Part shown: piece by piece, positions 1 to 13,900 of the stretch
How positions within the stretch are numbered: the first letter of the stretch is position 1
Layout of the letters: each line of letters begins with the position of its first letter
DNA from: Styela clava
Lineage: Eukaryota > Chordata > Ascidiacea > Stolidobranchia > Styelidae
NCBI RefSeq assembly: GCF_964204865.1
Contig: NC_135251.1
Location: 12,896,001 to 12,960,000 of the forward strand
DNA: 64,000 nt
Direction of reading: 5' to 3'
Made by a program: the position numbers and the translations under genes
Notes under the pieces: generated by a model
Database searches by the model: none
Seen by the model: only the letters and a program-made list of their open reading frames with translations
Told to the model about the DNA's origin: nothing

Positions 1-733
1 TAATGCCTCTTCAGGTATTGATTCATCTTAGTGCTCTGTGCCCGCCATTATCGATGATAATAATTGCAGTTTTATTGGACACAAACATACGATGGAAGTG
101 ACTTATTTGCTTTATAGTCGAGATAGTTTTATCTCAGAATTTCTAATCCCAGATATAACAATCGATTTCATGAATTCTTATCTTATACACACAATCTATC
201 ACCTGATGTGATTATACAGTAATTCAAAGCAGATTCATAATAATCATTCATCTAAAATGTCAACAAAATATATGATAGTATATTCACATTTGGGTTTTTC
301 TCAACATTTTTTTCTGCTGGGAATTCACAATCTGTGTTGTTGTGTGTATATAATAAGATTTTTACTGAAACCTTAGGCAGATTAAAACAGGACGTATTGA
401 GATGCTGCAAGTATGTTTATTATAAACTTGGATCTAAAGCATATGTAGTATCCATGTATGCATAAATTTTTGTAACTGCTCTAAAATATTGTAAAAATCT
501 TCATATTGGGTAAAATGTGAAGTGAAATGCTATACATTATCCACCCTAAGGTAAATTTGATGCACGCCCTACATTGTACAGGTAACAATATGTACTGCTG
601 CATATACTTCACTACTTGATGGCTTCGGGCATGGCAGGAAATAAGGAGTGCATTAGTTTTTAGTATAGTGATATTAAAAATTGAAAAAGACGAGCAGTTT
701 CACATTCATCAATGCTTTTATTATTATTGATAG
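1..733. other. Intron of the LBR-like gene (no exon seen)
   Basis: No convincing exon or RNA gene was found. The stretch is AT-rich and ends at an AG acceptor (732-733), so it is most likely intron sequence upstream of the first visible LBR exon. The N-terminal coding exons, including any Tudor domain, must lie before the window. Confidence 0.55.
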
Positions 734-3700
734 GTTACCACCAGAAGCTACCAGTCCAAAATTACGTTGGAAAAACTTGACAACAACGACGAAGCAAAAC
801 AACGAGCTGACACAGCAGTTTTGGAAGCAAGGAAAACAATTGAATCTGTCAAGAAACAGATTCGACATGAATATGAGTTTGGAGGACCATTCGGAATTTT
901 GTTCCAGTATCTGTTTACTCCACTTGCAATCATTGCATTGTTATCATGCTGTTCTTACAACAAATGTGAATTGTATACGGTAATCTGAATTCATAATGTC
1001 AGGAGTATTAGATACACAAAATTGAATTCATCGATGTTTTTATGATAAATTATTCTCTTTGCCAATTTCCGAGTTTGATGTAGTATAATAACATATATTA
1101 CACTACATAACATATAATATTATTTTGCAGCCGAGAAGATCATATTAAAATATCTAAAAAAAGTTATTCAAACCCAATTTTTTTTGACTGAATTAAATAT
1201 CATATGTCAAATTTCACTGAAGTTCATTATATACGGTAATGCAGGTATATAATGCATTTGTTTTATATGTTTAAAAAAAATTTATTATTGAACTTTGAAT
1301 AAGAAATTTGGATTTTTTTGTTTTTCATTCAACGTATCAATACACCTCTTGGTTTGAACAATGCTTTCCACAAGCCACTGCTATGAAGCTACTCTATTTT
1401 GGAAGGACCAGGGTCTTTACTGTTCGTCATTTCGCTAACCCAATTGATTTACCGAGGGTGGGGAGGTGGACATGGGTTTCGACCCTGAGATTTGAATCTG
1501 CAATGTTGTCACAGTTAACAATGCTTAACCATATTAAGGCCACCTATATGTCTATTATCATATTATTCATTTTTCATGCCGATATTGCATTTTTAGTTCT
1601 CACTGACCAAAATACCCCAAACTCTGAAGGCATACTACGATCCAACTGCCATTCTGATCGTTGTCGAGTACTTTTTATTTCATGCCTTCGTATACTCTCT
1701 ACCTCTCGGACAAATTGTTGAAGGACCAAGGACATATTCTGGAAGCAAGACGGAATATAGGATTAGTGGTAAGTAGCACTCTACAAATTTCATTTCTCAG
1801 CTACCGTATATACTATTTATCATTGAGAGTTGCATGTCTTACTATTATCCACTTCTACATATACAACATAAATTCTTATTGCTTTGTCTATGTCTGAACT
1901 GCGGCGTCATGAAAAATACCCTATTCATGCAAAACCAAAAATGACTCATCTTCAAAATAAAACAATAGTGGTATCGTTTTATTGGCCAAGTGTAGTTTAC
2001 ATTCGAAATAGGTTTTGTTTATTCTTCATTTTTATATTCATAGGTTTGAATGTTTTTTCCATTTTTTGAGTCACAGATAAACTATTTGTTAGCGTGTTAT
2101 ACCAATAATGGTCCGTAGTAGGCTATGTAATATGATTCTCATTCTGTTATATGTGGTGATACTGTGTTGTTTATCTTCAAACCAATCTTACTTCTGGCAA
2201 TGATTCAAAAAGATCTCATTTGTGATATAGAATTTGAACGGTTTAAAGTTTCTCTTGGGGATGTTCAAAACAAAATAATTTACCATTGTAAAATAATATA
2301 TTAAAAAATAATATTTTCAAATATGGGATATTGTAAAAATATTAGATCATGTTAAAAAAAAATATGTACAAGTCCTACCTATATTCAATGATTTTGAAAT
2401 TCGGAAAAAAAAAAAGTAGAGATGAACAATGATTTGATTGGTTTTTAATTTTTATTTGCAGTTTTCAGAAATAAAATGGTTTTTTTAGTCATACTAAAAT
2501 GATAATTTTTTAAATGAAACTCTTGTATATTATTCCCAAGTTCTAGATTTCAAAGTATACTACTATCGAATTCCACTCAATTCAAAATCATTTTGGACTC
2601 TTGTTTTATTTCAACATGGCAAGAAATATTTTTTTTTAATCGTCATTGCGCTCTTTATAAAACTTATTTTTTATTTTTTTCAGCTTTCTACACTCTCCTG
2701 CTCACAATTCTAGGATATTCAGCACTGCTGTATTTTAGGTATCCTGTCACAATCATCTATGATAAATTGCTGCCTATTGCCACCACTTCAATTGTATTTT
2801 GCTATGTTTTCAACATATTGATCCATTTCAAGGTGAGGCACAAAAAATGTTGAAAATTTCCTTGTGTGATTTTGTTTTTAATGAAAGTCTTATAATACAT
2901 GAAATTTTGTCGATAAAATTTGAAGTTTATGATCTCCGAAACGACATTTTCAGTCGCTATTTGATAGGGCTGTCCAAAATCGAATAATTTTTTGATTCGA
3001 ATCGAATATTTTCGCCGAATCGAATCTAATAATCGAATATTATTGCGCAATATTAAATCTATCTCTATTATACAATAAACGCCTGCCCTTCGATGTTGTG
3101 GTAACGTATGTGCAGTTACATCTTACTTACTGCTGGTATTTTGCAATACAATGTTTTCACACGCTTGTATGAACTTGTCAAAAAATTGGAGGACTCCTAA
3201 ATTTGGGTCTCGAAAACTGTTGAGTGTTAAGAGTAAAAATTGCACTATTCAAAAATTGCAATCTCAATTTTGATGGATTCAGTTTTAATAGGACATGTTA
3301 AGCCTGTAGATGCTATTTTAATCCTATTCACTAGTCTTATGTTTTTTTGTGTAAATTTCAGCAAAATAATAACAGCCATCAATATAGATAAAACTGTTGC
3401 TAAAGTTCAAAATTGCATTTAAAATTTCCAAGCTAGTTTGATGACAATATTATTTGACGACTATAATATTGTTAGTGTACAACAGCCATCAAAATGCAAG
3501 AGTGCAATTATTTGTCTTGGTATATAGATGGATAATACAGTAATGCCATCATAAGAAATTACAAATTCCATTCAAAGAAGGTATTGCCATCATAAGGATC
3601 CCAAAACACCTGTTTCAGCTTTGAGTTGCCTGTAACATGTTCCTATGATAACTAACTCAACAGCTTCAAATCGATTCTATTTATAGAACTATCGTTTTCT

Positions 3701-6700
3701 AAATTGTCTCCTTTTCTCCTTGTTCTCTCTCAAAAACGTCATGACCAATTATACCTTGTTACGATGACCATGCATGAAATGACTAATCACGTGCCACCGA
3801 GCGGGCATTAGTAATGACATGTTTATCACAAAATGAAGGCAAGAGAAATATCGGGAAACCAATTAAGCCGGGAGCGAGAGTGGTCTGAGCTCGGAGCGCC
3901 GCCGCTTGCCCGATGAAAAACATCCCGTAAAGGTGGTTTCCGCTTTATGTACAGGTACCTAATTTTAGCGATTCGAAAATTAGCCGAAAAACGATTCGAA
4001 TAATTTGCGATTCGATTCGATTTCGAATATTTGGTTCGCTTGGACAGCCCTACTTGACAATATTTGAAATTCGACCTATTTACACAAAATTTTTAGAAAC
4101 TTTCAGGCGTTAAACCCACCCATTTACTGTCACCTACCAATTTATCATCTCCTGGCTGTCTTGGTCATATTGACATTAACTGCTTTGATTCTCGTATCAC
4201 TTGGTATTTGTAACTCACAATTCTACACTTTGCCTCTTCTTAGTCTCAGTAGCTTTTTGCTTAAGTGATTTCCTCTGACTTCACTCAGAGATCAGTCTCC
4301 TTTTTTCTGAGGATCAAGAACTATTTTAATGGAAATAACATTCGTCCTGTATTTTGTTTCAGTCATACTTTGCCAGTGAATCTGAATTGAATCCTCGAGC
4401 AAACACAGGATGCACGATATACGATGTGTTCATGGGACGAGAATTGCATCCTAGATTTGGAAGATATTATCAACTGAAACTTCTCGTCTACAGACCTGGA
4501 GTTACTGCATGGGTATTTCATTGTTATTTTTTATCATTTAATATTATTATATATAATTGAGCTAATGGAAAATGGGAATATAGCAAACCACTGGTCCAAG
4601 CATCACAAAGTGACTTGTCATGTTTTTTAGTGGCATGAATTATCGCAAAAATGTACTAACATTTCAGTGGTGATGAAATTTAAAAAATAAGTTTGGCCCT
4701 GATTCACTATAACAATAGTATATTTGTTGCAGTATACCGGTATGCATTTTTACAGACCTATGCTTTCTCACATGGATTTAGGTATAAGTTGGCAATGTTA
4801 AACCATAATGATTTCGTTCCTTCTCAATAATATTTGCTTCTAGTGTATCAGTGGCTGCATATTAAGGTCTTTGTTTGCTGTGAAAACTCAATTTTATATA
4901 CGTGCCAGATTCTCATGACATCATTTTTCAGATTCTGATGAATCTCATATACTTACAAAAAGAGCTTGCACAAAGCGGAACAATCCGACCATCATTGGCT
5001 GTCGTCTCTGGTTTTCAGATCTTCTATTGCGTCTTTGTTTTCTTCTGGGATGAGGTAAGAAGTAAATTTCAGAAAAAGTTGAACAGTAAATATATACAGC
5101 CAGTTATACTTCTGAAATGCCTGATGAGCCACAGTGAGGCCTTGAGCAGTTTCTATATAAATTTGATTTGATTGAAAATTTATAGCATTGGAAGACAATG
5201 CGAGTTTATTAGGACCCTGTCCTTTTTCAATATATAGAATAGTATAGTTTTTATGAATAAATGTCCCCACTGCAAATAAACTGTGCCCTGGCGTAGTTGA
5301 TTTTATCTGTATACAGTATTGCCATGTTGTTTGCATACAATTAAGGCTCGATTCTTACAATATTTGAACTTGGAAGAAATGTGTGCGAGCAAATTTTTGC
5401 ATCTTTCAATATCACACTATCCAAATTTCCATATTTTGTTATTTCAGGCACAAACAATCTACACTTTCGACATCAAGTACGAAGGCCTAGGTTTCCAAAC
5501 ATTGATTGGCAACCTTGTGATTGTTCCGTACATTTATACAATGCATGCTCGATACCTTGTTGAACATCCAAAAGCTGCCCTCATACCAACACCTATATTG
5601 GTTACTGCTGTTGCTCTATTAGGTAAGGAAAACTGGAGAAGTGGCAGAGAAGACCTAACACTTTTCGTTTGAATTTTTTCTTGTTGTTGCTCATTGTTTC
5701 GTTGATTATGGGGTTTGACATATCCACAGCCTACTGGTAAAGATCTCAGTTTGATATTTCATGCGTAACAATCAACAAATTGACTCATTCCTCAGTTTGA
5801 TGTCCAGACACTTTGTCTGAACTGAGATGGGAAAAGCGAATGAGATATTTTTACTGCAAGTCTGCTATATATTCAAGAAAAGCCTTATCAAAACCTGTAT
5901 TTTGTATGTTAGTGTATTTTAAAATTAAGCTCAGGTAAAGAAGAGTATTTTGTGATATTTTTATTTCTGTCAATTTACCTGACAGTTTTTTTAATACTAT
6001 TTTTTTAAACAGTTCTCGGCGTTGCTCTTGTTCTGCTTTCAGGATACCAGAAGACTTATTTCAGGCAAAACCCATATGACCCAAGTCTGTCAGGTAAGTT
6101 ATTTAATTGTATTTGTATATATTCAGATATCGGCACTCCAGAAGTGTATGTACCAATATGGAGGTAACTAATGTTGTTTGCCTACTTTACATCAAGTTAT
6201 GTAAAGGGACCGAAACCTATGGGCAGGGGGATATATTAACTTGGCTAACACAGACAGTCTCTGAACTCGTAATAGAACTAAAATAAGGAAAATCGGAATA
6301 AAGTTATGGCCTAACCCTAACCTGGTACACAATTTCTAGTCTTTGATATATATATGTTATATCTTTTAGCACTGGAGAGCATCCCGCCATACAGGAAAGG
6401 AGGTAGAAGACTGATTGTATCCGGTTACTGGGGATTTGTCAGGCACCCAAATTATTTGGGGGAGATTCTCCTCGGTATTGGATATGGGCTGATGTGTGGT
6501 AAGTTTAAAAATATGAAATATTTGAAGTGTTGTTTTTGGGATCAAAAAACTTGTCATCTCTATATAGATACAACTACAAAAAATGAATTATATTTTGTAT
6601 AAAATGCTATTTTATCTTCCTTTCCTAGGTTTTTCGGATGTCTTTCCATGGATATACGCCATCTTCGTGTTCGGCCTTCTATCTCATCGTGCTCTACGTG

Positions 6701-6789
6701 ACGAAGTCAGATGTCAAGAAGTTCATGGTCGTGCATGGGATGAATACTGTAGGAGAGTTCCCTACCGCATTGTGCCATACGTGTTTTAA
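734..6789 (+). CDS. LBR: Lamin B receptor / delta(14)-sterol reductase, 5'-partial
   Basis: Exons 734-979, 1597-1768, 2684-2832, 4363-4512, 4932-5054, 5448-5622, 6013-6093, 6370-6498 and 6629-6789 join in phase into 461 residues ending at a TAA. The family reduces the C14 double bond of sterols in the ER and inner nuclear membrane using NADPH. Visible signatures are YEFGG just before the first membrane segment, PLGQIVEG, YDVFMGREL, FRQNPYDP, SGYWGFVRHPNYLGE, HRALRDE and the C-terminal YCRRVPYRIVPYVF. Many hydrophobic segments lie between them, as expected for a multi-pass reductase. The charged stretch before YEFGG, and the fact that the first visible exon starts at an acceptor, suggest an LBR-type protein with further N-terminal exons outside the window. 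The close paralogue TM7SF2 cannot be excluded because the Tudor region is not seen. The first exon boundary is the least certain. Confidence 0.9.
2965..4052. mobile_element. hAT-like nonautonomous DNA element in LBR intron 3
   Basis: The 1088-bp segment begins TAGGGCTGTCCAA and ends with its reverse complement, TTGGACAGCCCTA. Both ends continue inward into repeated TCGAAT/ATTCGA motifs. No transposase reading frame is present. The terminal sequence resembles hAT termini. A clean 8-bp target duplication is not obvious (ctatttga on the left, cttgacaa on the right), so the boundaries rest on the inverted repeat alone. Confidence 0.6.
6132..6332 (+). mobile_element. MITE family A copy (LBR intron 7)
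   Basis: The copy starts GGCACTCCAGAAGTG and carries the family landmarks ATATGGAGGTAACTAAT, GGCTAACACAGACAGTC, TCGTAATAGAACTAAAATA and CTAACCCTAACCTGGTACAC. The right inverted repeat is eroded, so no target duplication can be read. Confidence 0.7.
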
Positions 6790-7361
6790 CCTTCAAGTGA
6801 CATAATATGTTATGTCGACAAAGTTCCTCAAATTTTTGAGAATGATATGAATGTTTGCTCAGAAGGTGCCTTTCACTGACTGATTGGTATAGGATTTTTT
6901 AGCAGAATATGTCGTAAAGGTTTTTCTTTATTATTGAGGGCTATTATTTGTGGAATTGTTGGGAGCATAGCTTGTTTTAGTTCGCCAAGAATTAAAACAT
7001 TCTGAATTTATTTTTCATCAAGAGACGACTATTCAGTGAAATACATTTTTCTGAAATTAAAGTGATTTTCTGCAATTTTAGTTTGCAGTTGTTTATTAAT
7101 GTATTGTGTCGTGAACAATTTTTGTTTAGTTTTAAAGAAAATGAATTGGCTACTTTTGATACATAACTACTATATGTTATATTGTCTATATTTGCATTCT
7201 ATTCAGTGAAGTCAATATTTCTATTTTAGTATGATTTTCATCCATTTAGATAGGTCATTCCGTACTTAGGGTCCTTTCATTGATATATTTTGCTACCCGA
7301 CACATAACGAAACCATGGCATTTTATTTTTCTGTTGTGTTTAGATCATTCCAAAGTTGCAT

Positions 7362-7505
7362 ACTTGTGATTGAATTAGTTTTCAAACATCCTGTTTTCAT
7401 GTTCTGTTTCTTGGGGTTAACCACTGATGTACCACTTGTGATTGAATTAGTTTTCAAACATCCTGTTTTCATGTTCTGTTTCTTGGGGTTAACCACTGAT
7501 GTACC
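7362..7505 (+). repeat. Perfect tandem duplication, 2 x 72 bp
   Basis: Positions 7362-7433 and 7434-7505 are identical 72-base units starting acttgtgattgaattag and ending gatgtacc. They lie about 570 bp after the LBR stop codon, probably in its 3' UTR. The absence of mismatches suggests a recent duplication or an assembly artefact. Confidence 0.9.
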
Positions 7506-8049
7506 AACATCACAATTTTGCTTATATCAGTCAATCTTGTATTGCTATAAGTGAATATCCTTAGAAACTGACGTTTTTGTGAAAAGTGCAAAGGCGCTGC
7601 TGACACAGTATTTCAATTATATAGATACCAAAGATCACCAGTGGATAAACGTCAAAAATGATGTTGAAAATTTTGACACATTTAGGGATGATCAAAATAT
7701 TTTTCATACATTTCAGATCTCCCTTGAAATGTTTGCGCATTAGAATTTCGTTCATACAAGTTCATTTACAGATGCAATTTTGCTAGGATTAGTTCTTTTC
7801 CACGACAATCATTAACAGACCAATTAGTCAACCCCATTTGTACTAAAGATTCAATATTTACTTGGCTTTAACTCACCTTGTCCACGAAAATTTATTGGAG
7901 ACAAATTTCAAATTGTTTTGTCAAATAATCATGTTAATGCTGTTTTTTAACTTGATATCTTTTGCTAATATATTTTCTTGAAAGATCCTAATAACCCTAT
8001 ATTTGATATGTCTTCTTGTGAAGACTGTAAATTTGTTTTAAGTGATTGA

Positions 8050-8055
8050 AATAAA
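8050..8055 (+). promoter_or_regulatory. Candidate polyadenylation signal for LBR
   Basis: A canonical AATAAA is followed within 30 bases by the GT/T-rich gctgtgttccaactttc. It would give a 3' UTR of about 1.3 kb. No other well-placed AATAAA was noticed between the stop codon and here, though an ATTAAA lies near 7059. Confidence 0.5.
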
Positions 8056-8787
8056 GCTGTGTTCCAACTTTCAACCATACCAAACTTATTTCCTTTTTCA
8101 CATTTTGTTATTTGTTCATTTTTGGTTGCGTTGGCAAGTTTTTTGAATCACTAGATTTTTGAACACCTGCCCTCATTTGCATCTATGTGTATGGAAATGC
8201 GGCCTAATCTTAGTTAGTAAATCATTATCCAGACCTTAACATTTATTGAAATAATCGCACATGGACCAAAATTTTCAATAAATGCAAATGCAAACTTAAT
8301 AAAAATTTATTGTGCTTTGCATTTTATTGAAATTTTGTACTACCTGACATTCATCGAAATGAGTCACGGATACGATTTTTATACTTTAGATTACTTAGAT
8401 AATAGTTTTAGAATTAATTGTGAGGTTTAAATTTTTTTTTCACACTGCCTTTGAGATAAACATGTTAGTTAGAACATATCATCTTTATCAGTTCATAACC
8501 TTTCGAACATTTTTTAGTCAGACTCATTACAAAAAAAGATGCAAAACTAACTTGGTAATTGCATTGAAATAGGTTATTTATCAAAATAATTTTTTTTTGT
8601 TTAGTGCACAATAAATAACATGTTGCTAAGACTGAGGTTTCCTTGGTTTCAATCCGATACGATTAATCATCTTGTAATAAACTGCCTAGGAACTGACGGT
8701 GTTTTTCAGCATACTACGTCAATGATTGGAAAAACTCAGTTTAAACATTGGTCTCACATGATAGACTTATTCAAGCTGTTTCCCGGG

Positions 8788-8909
8788 CGGGCAGGGGCTA
8801 TATTCACTTGGCTAACACAAACAGTTCCAAACTCGTAATAGAACTAAAATAATAAAAAAAATTGGAATAAAATTATGCCCTAACCTGGTACACACACAAC
8901 GGGAGTACC
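8788..8909 (+). mobile_element. MITE family A fragment (right half)
   Basis: The fragment holds the family landmarks tatattcacttggctaac, ctcgtaatagaactaaaata and ctaacctggtacacacac, and ends in the terminal repeat gggagtacc. The left half is missing. Confidence 0.65.
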
Positions 8910-10329
8910 TTATTTTGTACATATTTTTGTCAACCATGCTGTTGTTTATAATGTTAGCCAGATATGCTATGAATTCAAACAAAATCTGAATATTTGACCA
9001 ATGAACTTTTGCCGACTGCATTATTGATTAGATTTAGTAATCGCAAATAATCTTTGAGTTGGAGTTTTGAAAATTTTATAAATTGAGTAAAAAACTATTT
9101 GTGATGATACATTTGTAAATAAAAGTATTTCATAAATTTTGTTTGATGAATAATTGTAAATTGGGATAATTAGTCTGTCTGCAAATGGGTTTGATTTCAG
9201 TGTCTTGTAAATATTCAACTTATCAAAATCATCCCAGCAAGGAATACCAAATCATTGTAGTTGACCTAGGTAGTGATGGGATTCAAATTTTTGAAAGTGG
9301 GTTCTCTTTTGTATCTCTCTCTTACTGACAACAAGTCCATCATTTCAGAAAACCATGTCTAGCCCTAAACACAATACACCACTGAATGTGTGTGATGACT
9401 ATATAAAATTCTATCAATGAATGACGCTCTCTGTAGTCAGCTTCCCCAAAGCCTACTACCCACATTTTCCTTCATAATTAGATTTCTTTGCTTGCAAAGA
9501 TAAAACAGATGAACATCCATCCCTCGTAAAATTGAAAAAGCAGCAACGCTTGGACTCCATTAAATGCTCGGAAGACAGCATTCTCGAGTCTATCTGAACC
9601 TAGCAAGCCATATATCAACTGATTTTGATAACACCATGAATGGGACTGCCAGAAAAAAATTTTGACTTGTCGGTGTCGATCCTACCATCTCAAAAGATTT
9701 ATAATAACCAAAAATATGGCTTTGAGACACTAAAAGCTCATCTTAACCTAAACACAAAGAACAGGCAACATAATTGGATAGTCACCGAGTATAGATTGAT
9801 AATAATCAGTGATTACAACGCAGATAATAATTATTCTAATAATGAAGATGAAATGAAAGTTTACAAAGTGTAGCACACTGCAACAGGAATAACTTAACTG
9901 GTTCTCACAACAACATAGAATGAAAATATTTTCACATTGCTGAGAAATCCACAATAAAAGTATTGATTTCTTCATGTCCTTACTTTAACAACGATATCTG
10001 GACCTTGTAATACTTTCATCTTCAATGATAAGGGATTGAGCTCATTTATGCAGTACAGGTTAGTTTTCACAAAATGGTTCGTAATGATCAGCCACGTAGG
10101 ACCGAAGTTATGAAGTCAAGTTTCAACTTATCTCAAATAGGTTCGGTCACTCGACAGGGTGGGCTCTAAATGACCGACCAGGCGGATCAATAAAAAAACA
10201 CTCCCATTTCAAACACGCCGAGAACTGCGACAGGAATGCAAGCTTCACAACTCAAGAGTTCTCTCCCGGTTGCACCACCTGTTCTCAGACCACGATAATC
10301 CAATAAACAAAACATTTATTAATAAACCT

Positions 10330-10335
10330 TTTATT
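10330..10335 (-). promoter_or_regulatory. Candidate polyadenylation signal for golgin-84
   Basis: AATAAA on the minus strand, 583 bases beyond the golgin-84 stop codon; a second one lies at 10315-10320. Both are candidates only. Confidence 0.35.
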
Positions 10336-10917
10336 ATTGCACAAATATATTATTTTACTGTAATAGGTGAATGGGCGTAAATTACAATATACAGCGAAGA
10401 GGAAAATTAGCGAATAATAAACTCGACCACGGCACCACTTATGATGATAGTAAAAGAGATTGTGTCATTACTGTACTAGTATGTAAAAACAGGGTTTGAA
10501 ATTTGTGTGTTCAACTGTTGATAACCTGACTGGATAAACATGGCAGAACAAAAAGTTTGTTAGAATTACAATAATGGTTACGCCTTTATGCAAAAGTTAC
10601 ACGGCAAATAGCCAGGCATATCATTACTCATAAAGTTAGATACAAGCAAAAAGGCTAACTATAAATAGCTTTAGTATATGGTATTTAAGCATATACATAT
10701 GCATATAAAATGCATCACAGATGCATACGAGTTGGGAATGTAAAGCAGCATTACATGTGATCACATCTATGATAAAACATGTATTCTCTGTTTACATACA
10801 TAAAAAAATACCAATACGTCAGCACCGTAACCCAAACTGACTATATTTATCCAGAAAGTGCAAGAGTCAATATAAAATGCTACAGGGTAACTTCTTAAAA
10901 ATTAAAAACAATGAATT

Positions 10918-13900
10918 TTATCCATCATTGGGTAGACCGTGTTCTGCGTGATGTTCGATAACTTTGCCATCTTGTGATAAATGTCCTTGGTAGTCGTGTC
11001 CGTGAATTTCAGGTGAATAAGTGAGAAGTACAATCATAACCCATAAATGTAATAAACCCTGCAATAGAACGAATATAATTTTGAAAAATTATTTTTCCAG
11101 TTTAGGACTCTGATTTTACTGACAATTGTTTGACAGAAATGTATTTTAATATGAATTTGTTTTTGGCTGAAATAACTTTACTCCTTTGTAAAATTGTTAT
11201 TCAAAAATATCTTGATCCACTAAGCAATTATACTGATCATGATGGCATTGTGAGCAGAATCAAAATATACTATTTGAAACCAGTTTTCTCATCTCACAAG
11301 TCCTAAAACTGAGCCCTAACGACTGAAAAAACTGTATTTTTTATAATCATAACAAAAAGATTTGACTTGTTGTTCAAAAAGACTTAAAGACCTATTCAAA
11401 AAGACTTATTTTTAGAATTTGAAAATGCCTCCGGCTTCATGCACTTTTTATTAGGCAAATGATGTATTTGTATCTATGAGCACCAATTTCATGTTTTAAT
11501 CCCAAAAAATTCATAATACTTACCATATAAACAATAACAAACAGCCTTGCAATCGGATATCTTCTTAAAAACACACCGAGTCGAACACTAAAAGTAAAAT
11601 AATAAAATATTATTATTAAAAACAGGAAATGTTATATGAAATGGTAGTCCTATAGTAAACATTATGTCTAAGTAATGATTTTTTTCAATATATGTTTTTT
11701 TTTAACCTCAAAAATCATTTGCTTGGAGGTGTAGCGAATTGGTGTAATTATGCTGGCTCTATTTTAATATCTGAACAGATTTCCTTTGTAGAAAAAGCAT
11801 GATAAATCCCAAATTGTCACAAAATTTAATAAAATTGTGATTTTATTCAAAATGGTCTTTTTTCTGTGACATTAATTCTGAATTTTGTTGAAAACTAATT
11901 TTTTGAACATTTTCCTTGAATCGAGAAAAAATTTCCAATTCCCAACCCTAGTTTTATAGTTGTGATATAAGCGAAGGCTAAAATTCCAACATACAGCCAT
12001 TTTAAATCATAAACAAAGAACAAACTTTGTTACCTGAAGCGATCAACTGCTGAAGCCGCTTTTCTGACATGACCAACAACCCCATGATCAGTTCCATTGG
12101 AAAAATTAAACATTGTAGAACCGCCAGTATGTCTGTTGTGGACACCAGCACTCTCACCCCCATCGTTTGATGCTGCTTGTATTTGTGTACTATTTTCTTG
12201 GCTAAGTCTCTTGATTTGTCCCTGTATTTGAAATAGTTTGTGGTATAATATAAGAAAAAATTGTAGAGATAGTCTAACATAATAGTGGGATAAGGATAAT
12301 TTGCAGTTTTTCATCAAAAGAGGGTGTTCTAAAAATTTTTAGATCGTAACAGCTAATACGCCCCTGATCACCATATATAAATATATATATGTACATTGTG
12401 ATGACAAGTGGGGTACATTGCCTGACATTTCAATAATTGATAATTCAACACTGAAGACTGAACTTCATACCTCCATTCAACTGATGGGTACCTGCAAAAT
12501 TGCTCATTAGGCTCTGATTAAATTCCTGTCTCAAAGGAGTGTATGAGAAAATTAAGAATTCATTATTCTGGATGTACTATCAAATCTGTGATATTTTACA
12601 CAGACAAAACAGAGCATATTAGGGTTATATGTATTTAGGAATATAACCTGAAAAAGTCATTGCTTTGATGACTGTCTTTGAAACAGTCATATTTATGGTT
12701 TATCAGGTCTTGGGTGTCTAAAATAACCAGTGTAGTTAAATTTAGCCCAGGCCATCCGTTTCAGTAAATAGACGCAAATACCTCAGCTCTTTCCAATTGT
12801 AGAACCATTGAGCTTTTCTCCGTTGCCAATGTCTCTACAAGAGTTTGTTTTTGAATCAATGTTTCTGTGAGTTGTCGCAACCTGGATTCCAACTCTGATT
12901 CATCAGGTGCATTTCGACTTTTCATCATTAACTGCAGATTAAAAATGAATACAATCAGCGTTGCATAATTATTTCAGAAAGACTTTATAAGATATTCTCT
13001 GTCATAAAATGCAAAGTATGGATGGCATATTACTTTAATACTAATAAAAGTGACAAAAACAGTATCTTATTCTGTGCTTTTCTAATGATGCAAACCTGGG
13101 GTGAGCAACAGGCGGCCCGTGGGCCACAACTCGACCTTGTAAGTCATTTAGTGTGGTCCTTGTCAACACTGAGATTTTTCTCCACCAAACAGAAAATTCT
13201 AATCACAAAGTTTGTTTAAAGAAGGGCTCACTTGGGTATAAATACATAATGCTTTTTTAGTCACTGCGTTAAATCTTGCATTGTGATAAATTTTTTACTT
13301 CGTTGTGAACGTGGAAAACTGCCCAGCTTGATGTCTGCAGTTGGTTATATGGCCCACTGACAAAAAATGTTTCACATCCCTGTTGTAAACTATGCAGTAA
13401 GAACAGTATGCTGAGGCCATGTTTTATGATTTGTATTGATCGAAAATCTTTGACTCTTTTATCTGTCACACACATCATAATGGTGTTATATGATTTTATT
13501 GAGAAAGACTTTTTCCAAAAACCATCAATATACCAATGACCAACAATCTTTATGCATTTCTAGCTTGTACATTTTAATTAAGTCCTTCAGTTGATCAATA
13601 GCAGGATATTTAATAATAGTTATCAGATACAAACAAATGTAATCTAATATTTTGTCAGGCGTTCGATAAATAATTTGTTTCTCAGAAGTGAAGTCCAAAA
13701 TACTTCCAAATAATGCATTCTGTGCACTATATTAAAAAGCTGAATAATTCAATTCGTGAAACATCATTGTTACGAAACAATTCAATAAAATGGCAATACC
13801 TGACTTCTAAGTTTTTTGATTTCCTCATCTTTATCTTGTAGTCGTTCATTAGCAGCAGCTCGTGCTCTCGTTGCTTCTTCTTTTGATCTTCTCAAATCCT

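Larger units (their letters stand above)
6790..10917. other. LBR 3' UTR and convergent spacer to golgin-84
   Basis: This non-coding stretch lies between the convergent LBR and golgin-84 genes. It holds the presumed LBR 3' UTR, the 72-bp duplication, a MITE fragment (8788-8909) and the presumed golgin-84 3' UTR on the right. No other gene is supported. Around 9490-9593 a short open stretch behind a possible acceptor could be read as a terminal exon, but it matches nothing I recognise. Confidence 0.6.

Noticed and set aside
6310-6330. ccctaaccctaacc-like blocks resembling telomeric repeat (also at 14990-15130, 29330-29460, 34260-34385, 49868)
   Set aside because: Each is a single or double unit at a fixed place inside MITE family A or B, so it is part of the transposon and not interstitial telomere sequence.
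7315-7554. 79-codon open frame in the LBR 3' region
   Set aside because: Its length comes from the 72-bp duplication, which is a multiple of three and stop-free. It has no splice, start or family support.
9490-9593. Possible isolated terminal exon reading DEHPSLVKLKKQQRLDSIKC
   Set aside because: There is a plausible acceptor and a stop, but no recognisable family and no partner exon nearby; too weak to annotate as a gene.
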